6,048 bases of DNA, taken from NCBI GenBank assembly GCA_001830475.1, contig MIAC01000127.1:1-6048 (forward strand), read 5' to 3'. Below the pieces are notes generated by a model, which was not told the origin of the DNA, searched no databases, and saw nothing but the letters and a program-made list of their open reading frames with translations. Every line of letters begins with the position of its first letter. Positions within the stretch are counted from its first letter, which is position 1. Of the stretch, positions 1 through 6,048 are shown in pieces. The position numbers and the translations under genes were made by a program. This stretch comes from Rhodospirillales bacterium RIFCSPLOWO2_12_FULL_67_15. Lineage in GTDB: Bacteria; Pseudomonadota; Alphaproteobacteria; Rhodospirillales; 2-12-FULL-67-15.

Positions 1-1591
<1,591 letters not shown>

Positions 1592-1620
1592 GGGCGCGGT
1601 TTCCGTTTTAAGGTTTGCGC

Positions 1621-1649
1621 AGGCTAGGGACAGTCCGCGGCGCTGTCAA
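1621..1649 (-). promoter_or_regulatory. Candidate sigma70 promoter for the ABC ATPase gene
   Basis: On the minus strand a perfect TTGACA (1649-1644) is followed, after 17 bases, by TAGCCT (1626-1621), which matches the -10 consensus at only 3 of 6 positions. Transcription would begin near 1614, about 23 bases before the ATG at 1591. A short inverted repeat, GACAG-N9-CTGTC (1629-1647), overlaps the -35 and spacer and could be an operator. The ribosome site is weak: a GGAA lies about 10 bases before the ATG. The rest of the 81-bp gap (1592-1672) shows no terminator-like hairpin with a T run, so read-through from the upstream dehydrogenase gene is also possible. Confidence 0.4.
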
Positions 1650-1672
1650 GCACACCGGTCAAGAAGGAGGCT

Positions 1673-4600
1673 TTAGTCAAGCGCCCTCTCCAGCACGCGC
1701 GCGACGTGCAATGCATCGCGCTTTGCGCCGTGGCGTATCTGCTGGCGGCAGCTCACGCCGTCGGCGACGATCAGAACATCGGGGTCCGCGGCGCGCACCT
1801 TGGGCAGCAGGCTCATCTCCGCCATTCGCATCGATACTTCGTAATGCGCCGCGTCGTAACCGAAGCTGCCTGCCATGCCGCAGCAGCTCGATTCCACGAC
1901 CTCGACGTCGAGCTGCGGCACCAGCGCGAGCGCCCGTTGCACCGCCGGCATCACGGCAAACGCTTTCTGATGGCAATGGCCGTGCAGCAGCGCTTTCTTC
2001 TGCGGCAGCGCTTTTAACTTGAGCTTGAGCCGCCCGGCGTCCGCTTCGCGCGCCACAAACTCTTCCAGGAGCATCGCATTCAACGCGAGTTCGGCCGCAT
2101 CGCCGCCTGGCAGCATCGAGATGAATTCGTCGCGCAGCGACAGCAGGCACGACGGTTCGAGCCCGATCACCGGCACTCCGCGCTCGACAAACGGCTTGAG
2201 CGTCGCGATCGTGCGACGCGCCTCGGCCTCGGCCTCGGCAACGAGCCCTGCGGCAAGGAATGTGCGCCCGCAGCACAGCGGGCGCGCGTTGTCCTCAGCG
2301 CGCGGCAGATGCACCCGATAACCGGCAGCGTGCAATACCGCCAGCGCGGCACGCGCGTTTTCCGGCTCGAAGTAATTGTTGAAGGTGTCGACCAGCAACA
2401 CCACTTCGCGGTCCAACGCTCCCTCCCCCTCCGCCCTCTCTCCTAACCTCTCTCCCACGCGTGGGAGAGAGGAACTATCTGCTCCCCTCTCCGTCGGGCG
2501 GAGAGGGGTCGCGGGAGAGGTGGAATCCAAATGGGACGCGCCCGCCGTTTCCCCCTCGCCCCGCGCAGCGGGGAGAGGGTTGGGGTGAGGGGCACTTTCT
2601 GTAAACACATCGCTGCGCCATTTCGGCAAGGGGCGCTTCGAACTGAAACCGAGCAGCGCCTCGCTCAGGGCCGCAAGTCCCGGCACCCGGTCGCGCAAAT
2701 TCATCACCCATGCCAATCTCGCCGCCCAGGGTGCATAGCGCGGCAGATACGCGATAAGCCTGTCCTTCAGCCGCAGACCGTGGCGCCGGCGGTAGTGATG
2801 CAAAAACTCGATTTTCATTTTCGCCATGTCAACACCGGTCGGGCATTCGCGCCGGCAACCCTTGCACGACACGCACAAATCCATCGTCGCGTAGAGTTCA
2901 TCGGACGTGAGCGCCTCCGGCCCGAGCTGGCCGGTGAGCGCGAGCCGCAGCGTGTTGGCGCGGCCGCGCGTCAGATGCTGCTCATCGCCGGTGGCGCGGA
3001 ACGACGGGCACATCGTGCCGGCGTCGAACTTGCGGCAATGGCCGTTGTTGTTGCACATCTCGACCGCCTTGTCGAAACCGCCCCACTCCGACCAGTCGAG
3101 CGCGGTGTCGATCTTTCGCGCCGCATATCCGGGCCCGTAGCGGAACAGCGTTCGGTCATCCATCCTCGGCGGGCGCACGATCTTGCCCGGGTTCAGCAGT
3201 CCGCGCGGGTCGAACAGCGCCTTGATTTCCTCGAACGCGCGCGCGATGCGCGGCCCGAACATCGGCGCGATCCACTCCGAGCGCACCAGCCCGTCGCCGT
3301 GTTCCCCTGAATACGCGCCCTTGTACTCACGCACCATTGCGCTAGCTTCCTCGGCGATCGCGCGCATCTTCTGCGCGCCGTCCGCGCGCATATTAAGGAT
3401 GGGCCGCACGTGCAGGCAGCCGACCGACGCGTGCGCGTACCACGTGCCTCGCGTACCGTGCTTCTCGAACACGCGCGTCAGGCGGTCGGTATATTCGGCG
3501 AGATGCTCGAGCGGCACCGCGCAGTCTTCGATGAACGACACGGGCTTACCGTCGCCTTTCATCGACATCATGATGTTGAGCCCTGCCTTGCGCACTTCCC
3601 AGATGTCGCGCTGTTGCGCGCTGGCGGTGACTTCGACGACGCTGCCCGGCAAACCCAGGTCGCCCATCAATTCGACCAACTGCTTCAGGCTGGCGAGTTG
3701 CTCGTCCGGGTCGTCGCCCGCAAACTCGACCAGCAGGATCGCGTCCGGATCGCCCTTGAGGACGCGATCGACGGTGGCCTTGAATTCCGGGTTGCCGCGC
3801 GCAAGCGCGATCATGGTGCGGTCGACGAGTTCGACCGCCGCCGGCTTCAGCCTGATGATGTGCTGCGGCGCTTCCATCGCGCGGAAAAAGGTCGGGAAGT
3901 GGCACACGCCGAGGGCCTTGTGCCTCGGCAGCGGCGAGCAATTGAGATGGAGGCGCTTTGAATACGCTAGCGTGCCTTCCGAGCCCACCAGCAAATGCGC
4001 CATGTTGTGACCCGCGCCGCTCACCGTGTCGAGGTTGTAACCGCCGACGCGCCGCAGCAGCTTCGGAAAGCGGCGTTCGATCTCGACGGCTTCGCGCGCG
4101 GCGATGGCGCGGATTTTTCTGACCAGATCGAGATAGTCCCGGGGCGCATCCGACCGGCCGATGTCGGCGGGCACCGTGCCGAACTCGAACTCGGCGCCGT
4201 TGGCCAGCACGGCATCGATTGCGCGTACGTTGTGCACCATGTTGCCGTAGCGGATTGAGCGCGAGCCGCAGCTGTTGTTGCCGGCCATGCCGCCCAGCGT
4301 CGCCTGCGCGCTGGTCGAGACGTCGACCGGATACCACAGCCCGTGCGGCCTGAGCCAGGCATTGAGTTGATCGAGCACGATGCCGGGCTGCACGCATACC
4401 GTGCGCATTTCCCGGTCGAACGCGAGGATCCGGTTCAGATACTTGCTGTTGTCGATCACCAGCGCGTGGCCGACGGTTTGGCCGCACTGCGAGGTACCGG
4501 CGCCGCGCGCGAGCACCGCGATGCCTTCATCGAGCGCAATCTGCAGCGCGATCTGCGCGTCGCGCTCGGTTTTGGGAACCACCACGCCGACCGGTTCGAT

Positions 4601-4750
4601 CTGGTAGATTGACGCATCGGTCGCGTAGCGCCCGCGCGACCCGGCATCGAACAGCACATCGCCTTCGATTTCGCGCTTGAGCCGCGCCGCGAGCCGGCTG
4701 TCGCCGGTGTGCGGGTGCTGCTTGCTTGAGGTAGGCGTGGAGGATGGCAT
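1673..4750 (-). CDS. Fused FAD-binding and Fe-S 2-hydroxyacid dehydrogenase (GlcD-GlcF-like; probable glycolate oxidase, YdiJ-type architecture)
   Basis: Flavoprotein of 1025 residues expected to oxidise a 2-hydroxyacid and pass electrons through Fe-S clusters to the respiratory chain. Domains in order: FAD_binding_4, about 45-190, with ARGAGTSQCG (81-90) and GGMAGNNSCGSRSIRYG (153-169) for FAD; FAD-oxidase C domain to about 525, with SGEHGDG (481-487) and LLNPGKIV (518-525); a ferredoxin-like module with Cys566, 572, 581 and CVSCKGCRRECP (Cys626, 629, 632, 636); then CCG domains with LCCGR (825-829), EPSC868, HGHCHQK (924-929, Cys926), SSCCG (954-958) and Cys1001. No signal peptide or membrane segment is seen, so it is probably cytoplasmic or peripheral. 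The ATG at 4750 sits just before the conserved start RLAARLKREI; longer frames run into the promoter and antisense to the aminotransferase. No Shine-Dalgarno is seen. Residues about 719-777 are encoded by a palindromic repeat insert; without it the length is about 966. Divergence from a serine-glyoxylate aminotransferase favours glycolate; D-lactate and D-2-hydroxyglutarate (the YdiJ substrate) are alternatives. Confidence 0.9.
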   Translation of the reverse strand: MPSSTPTSSKQHPHTGDSRLAARLKREIEGDVLFDAGSRGRYATDASIYQIEPVGVVVPKTERDAQIALQIALDEGIAVLARGAGTSQCGQTVGHALVIDNSKYLNRILAFDREMRTVCVQPGIVLDQLNAWLRPHGLWYPVDVSTSAQATLGGMAGNNSCGSRSIRYGNMVHNVRAIDAVLANGAEFEFGTVPADIGRSDAPRDYLDLVRKIRAIAAREAVEIERRFPKLLRRVGGYNLDTVSGAGHNMAHLLVGSEGTLAYSKRLHLNCSPLPRHKALGVCHFPTFFRAMEAPQHIIRLKPAAVELVDRTMIALARGNPEFKATVDRVLKGDPDAILLVEFAGDDPDEQLASLKQLVELMGDLGLPGSVVEVTASAQQRDIWEVRKAGLNIMMSMKGDGKPVSFIEDCAVPLEHLAEYTDRLTRVFEKHGTRGTWYAHASVGCLHVRPILNMRADGAQKMRAIAEEASAMVREYKGAYSGEHGDGLVRSEWIAPMFGPRIARAFEEIKALFDPRGLLNPGKIVRPPRMDDRTLFRYGPGYAARKIDTALDWSEWGGFDKAVEMCNNNGHCRKFDAGTMCPSFRATGDEQHLTRGRANTLRLALTGQLGPEALTSDELYATMDLCVSCKGCRRECPTGVDMAKMKIEFLHHYRRRHGLRLKDRLIAYLPRYAPWAARLAWVMNLRDRVPGLAALSEALLGFSSKRPLPKWRSDVFTESAPHPNPLPAARGEGETAGASHLDSTSPATPLRPTERGADSSSLPRVGERLGERAEGEGALDREVVLLVDTFNNYFEPENARAALAVLHAAGYRVHLPRAEDNARPLCCGRTFLAAGLVAEAEAEARRTIATLKPFVERGVPVIGLEPSCLLSLRDEFISMLPGGDAAELALNAMLLEEFVAREADAGRLKLKLKALPQKKALLHGHCHQKAFAVMPAVQRALALVPQLDVEVVESSCCGMAGSFGYDAAHYEVSMRMAEMSLLPKVRAADPDVLIVADGVSCRQQIRHGAKRDALHVARVLERALD
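2434..2472 (-). repeat. Palindromic unit A (hairpin plus tail, minus orientation)
   Basis: The core at 2447-2472 is a perfect 26-bp palindrome with 13-base arms, CCTCTCTCCCACG followed directly by its complement and no loop. Read on the minus strand it is followed by the tail TTAGGAGAGAGGG (2446-2434). This is the outer, inverted copy relative to units B and C. Confidence 0.8.
2484..2520 (+). repeat. Palindromic unit B (hairpin plus tail, plus orientation)
   Basis: Arms CCCCTCTCCG (2484-2493) and CGGAGAGGGG (2499-2508) pair over 10 bases around a 5-base loop. The tail TCGCGGGAGAGG (2509-2520) resembles the tails of units A and C. Confidence 0.75.
2553..2592 (+). repeat. Palindromic unit C (hairpin plus tail, plus orientation)
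   Basis: Arms CCCTCGCCCCGC (2553-2564) and GCGGGGAGAGGG (2568-2579) pair at 11 of 12 positions around a 3-base loop; the one mismatch is G2558 against A2574. The tail TTGGGGTGAGGGG (2580-2592) follows. The minus-strand reading of this unit encodes the PNPLPAARGEGE segment of the host protein. Confidence 0.75.
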
Positions 4751-4760
4751 GAGAGCGACA

Positions 4761-4789
4761 ATTATTCGCGGGTTGACGCCCCTGTGCAA
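4761..4789 (-). promoter_or_regulatory. Candidate promoter for the dehydrogenase gene, giving a very short leader
   Basis: On the minus strand TTGCAC (4789-4784, 3 of 6 to consensus) and AATAAT (4766-4761, 5 of 6) are spaced by 17 bases. Transcription would start near 4755-4754, only about 4 bases before the ATG at 4750. That fits the lack of any Shine-Dalgarno upstream of this ATG, and suggests a leaderless or nearly leaderless message if the promoter is real. Confidence 0.4.
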
Positions 4790-4801
4790 CTTGCCTATTC
4801 T
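4773..4801 (+). promoter_or_regulatory. Candidate sigma70 promoter for the aminotransferase gene
   Basis: TTGACG (4773-4778, 5 of 6) and TATTCT (4796-4801, 4 of 6) are separated by exactly 17 bases. The predicted start near 4808 leaves a leader of about 33 bases before the ATG at 4841. The -35 lies inside the spacer of the opposing dehydrogenase promoter, so polymerase binding at the two would compete. An 8-bp palindrome CTGATCAG (4809-4816) sits at the predicted start and might bind a regulator. Confidence 0.55.
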
Positions 4802-4831
4802 GGCCGGTCTGATCAGTTCGCATTGATTTCC

Positions 4832-4835
4832 GAGG
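4832..4835 (+). promoter_or_regulatory. Ribosome binding site of the aminotransferase gene
   Basis: GAGG ends five bases before the ATG at 4841. It supports that start over the upstream in-frame GTG at 4784, which would lie upstream of the predicted transcription start. Confidence 0.6.
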
Positions 4836-4840
4836 CTTAC

Positions 4841-6040
4841 ATGGCAGACGTGAGCGGGCGGCATTTCCTGCAGATTCCCGGCCCGACCAACGTTCCCGAC
4901 CGTGTGTTGCGCGCGATTGACAACGCGACGATTGACCATCGCGGCCCCGAATTCCAGAAGCTCGGCCAGAAAGTGCTGTCCGGGCTCAAACACATATTCA
5001 AAACCAAGGCACCGGTGGTGATCTACCCTGCGTCCGGCACCGGCGCGTGGGAAGCCGCGCTCGTCAACACGCTCTCGCCGGGCGACCGCGTGCTGATGGT
5101 GGAAACCGGCCACTTCGCGACGCTCTGGCACAGCATGGCGAAAAAACTCGGGCTGGTGCCCGAATTCATCGGTGGCGACTGGCGCCATGGTGTCGACCCC
5201 GCTGCGGTCGAAACCATGCTTGCCGCAGATAAATCGCACTCGATCAAGGCAGTATGCGTGGTGCACAACGAGACTTCGACCGGCGTTACCTCGCGCATCG
5301 GGGAAGTGCGCAAGGCCATCGATCGTGCCCAGCATCCCGCACTTTACGTGGTCGATACCATCTCTTCGCTTGCATCGATCGATTACCGCCACGACGAATG
5401 GGGCGTCGATGTCACGGTCGCCGGCTCACAGAAAGGCCTGATGCTGCCGCCGGGACTGTCGTTCAACGCCGTGAGCGACAAGGCGCTCGCCATGTCAAAA
5501 ACAGCGCAGCTGCCGAAATCGTACTGGAGCTGGAACGAAATGCTCGGTCCCAACAAGAACGGCTTTTTCCCTTATACGCCGGCGACCAACCTGCTCTACG
5601 GCCTGCGCGAATCGCTCAACATGCTGCTCGAGGAAGGCCTCGAAAATGTGTTCAAACGTCACGACCGCCACGCCGAAGCGACGCGCCGCGCGGTGCGCGC
5701 CTGGGGGCTCGAAATCCTGTGTCTGAATCCCGCCGAATATTCGAGCTCGCTCACCGCGGTGCTGATGCCGGCGGGGCACAATGAAGCTGATTTCCGCAAG
5801 GTCGTGCTCGAAAATTTTAATATGTCGCTCGGCAGCGGGCTCGGCAAAGTCGCAGGCAAGGTGTTCCGCATCGGCCATCTGGGCGACTTCAACGACCTGA
5901 TGCTCGCCGGCACGCTCGCCGGCGTCGAAATGGGGCTCGAACTCACCAGCGTGCCGCACCGCAAAGGCGGCGTCGCCGCAGCTCTCGATCACCTGGTATC
6001 GGCCAGAGCGCCGGCGGGCGGTTTCTCGATCTCACGTTGA
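4841..6040 (+). CDS. sgaA: Serine-glyoxylate aminotransferase (class V, PLP-dependent)
   Basis: Cytosolic PLP enzyme of 399 residues, the usual length for this family, expected to convert serine plus glyoxylate to hydroxypyruvate plus glycine, as in the serine cycle and bacterial photorespiration-like pathways. Visible family features: the N-terminal substrate segment PGPTNVP (13-19); SGTGAWEAA (65-73), which binds the cofactor phosphate; VHNETSTGV (141-149); Asp172 in VVDTISS, expected to contact the PLP ring nitrogen; Lys198 in GSQKGL, the Schiff-base lysine; and Arg343 in FRIGHLGDF, the position that binds the substrate carboxylate in related alanine-glyoxylate enzymes. The ATG at 4841 has a GAGG site and places PGPTNVP where the family has it. 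The gene is complete, ending in TGA eight bases before the window edge, so no terminator can be assessed. Serine-pyruvate or alanine-glyoxylate activity are alternatives; GPTNVP and FRIGHLGD favour the serine-glyoxylate branch. The divergent dehydrogenase is a plausible source of its glyoxylate. Confidence 0.92.
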   Translation: MADVSGRHFLQIPGPTNVPDRVLRAIDNATIDHRGPEFQKLGQKVLSGLKHIFKTKAPVVIYPASGTGAWEAALVNTLSPGDRVLMVETGHFATLWHSMAKKLGLVPEFIGGDWRHGVDPAAVETMLAADKSHSIKAVCVVHNETSTGVTSRIGEVRKAIDRAQHPALYVVDTISSLASIDYRHDEWGVDVTVAGSQKGLMLPPGLSFNAVSDKALAMSKTAQLPKSYWSWNEMLGPNKNGFFPYTPATNLLYGLRESLNMLLEEGLENVFKRHDRHAEATRRAVRAWGLEILCLNPAEYSSSLTAVLMPAGHNEADFRKVVLENFNMSLGSGLGKVAGKVFRIGHLGDFNDLMLAGTLAGVEMGLELTSVPHRKGGVAAALDHLVSARAPAGGFSISR

Positions 6041-6048
6041 AGTAGGCT

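Larger units (their letters stand above)
2420..2596. repeat. Composite palindromic repeat insert, three units, in frame within the dehydrogenase gene
   Basis: A C/G-run-rich block interrupts the otherwise ordinary coding sequence of the Fe-S dehydrogenase between its ferredoxin-like and CCG modules. It holds three hairpins (2447-2472, 2484-2508, 2553-2579). Each is followed by a related G-rich tail of about 12 bases, with units in minus, plus, plus orientation. The frame stays open across it, adding residues about 719-777, which are rich in Pro, Gly, Glu, Arg and Ser and contain no Cys or aromatic residue; the peptide opens with PHPNPLPAARGEGE. The boundaries are estimated from where family-like sequence stops (DVFTE, 714-718) and resumes (LDREVVLLVD, 779-788). 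I recognise the CCCTCTCCC...GGGAGAGGG style as that of dispersed intergenic palindromes in GC-rich proteobacteria, but cannot name a catalogued family from sequence alone. Confidence 0.8.

Noticed and set aside
2447..2579. Rho-independent terminators or a gene break between a GlcD-like and a GlcF-like gene
   Set aside because: No T run follows any hairpin on either strand, the frame stays open, and the insert lies between the ferredoxin-like and CCG modules rather than at the GlcD/GlcF junction near residue 530.
2434..2592. CRISPR array
   Set aside because: The three hairpins differ in sequence and orientation, are unevenly spaced and have no unique spacers of constant length.
2376..3310. 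Plus-strand frames across the palindromic repeat and the ferredoxin-like module
   Set aside because: They are antisense to intact Cys motifs, and their composition is that of frame shadows. No ribosome site or domain supports them.
4784..4840. Longer aminotransferase starting at an in-frame GTG
   Set aside because: That codon lies upstream of the predicted -10 at 4796-4801, has no ribosome site, and would add 19 residues not expected in the family. The ATG at 4841 has GAGG five bases upstream.
4751..5392. Upstream extension of the dehydrogenase frame by 214 codons, antisense to the aminotransferase
   Set aside because: The frame is open by chance in GC-rich DNA. It crosses the divergent promoters, lies antisense to a well-supported gene and shows no family resemblance. 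The family-like N-terminus begins just after the ATG at 4750.

Overview
The window is GC-rich and densely coding. It reads as chromosomal DNA of a Gram-negative proteobacterium. A beta- or gammaproteobacterium, perhaps Burkholderiales-like, is my best guess from the gene families, the G/C-rich third codon positions and a CCCTCTCCC-type dispersed palindrome; no rRNA or other phylogenetic marker is present to confirm it. There are three protein genes, no RNA gene, no transposase and no CRISPR array.

Layout. Bases 1-1591 (minus strand) hold the N-terminal 530 codons of a tandem two-ATPase ABC importer subunit of the Dpp/Opp/Gsi/Yej type. The window edge cuts it just after the signature motif of its second ATPase domain. 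An 81-bp gap (1592-1672) with a candidate promoter separates it from a complete 1025-residue gene on the same strand (1673-4750). This encodes a fused FAD-binding plus iron-sulfur 2-hydroxyacid dehydrogenase, in effect GlcD and GlcF in one chain. A 90-bp intergenic region (4751-4840) with two overlapping, oppositely directed sigma70-like promoters leads to a plus-strand gene (4841-6040) for a 399-residue serine-glyoxylate aminotransferase.

How the genes fit together. The divergent pair points to glyoxylate metabolism. A membrane-linked FAD/Fe-S dehydrogenase could oxidise glycolate (or another 2-hydroxyacid) to glyoxylate, and the aminotransferase would convert glyoxylate plus serine to glycine plus hydroxypyruvate. 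The substrate of the dehydrogenase is inferred from this neighbourhood; D-lactate or D-2-hydroxyglutarate remain possible. The peptide-type ABC ATPase has no obvious tie to this step.

The most unusual structure is inside the dehydrogenase gene. Between the ferredoxin-like module and the CCG (cysteine-rich) module, a stretch of about 177 bp (around 2420-2596) is made of three related palindromic units, each a hairpin plus a G-rich tail, arranged minus, plus, plus. The insert keeps the reading frame and would add about 59 low-complexity residues. It looks like a dispersed palindromic repeat that invaded a coding linker and is tolerated there, similar in principle to the Rickettsia palindromic elements.
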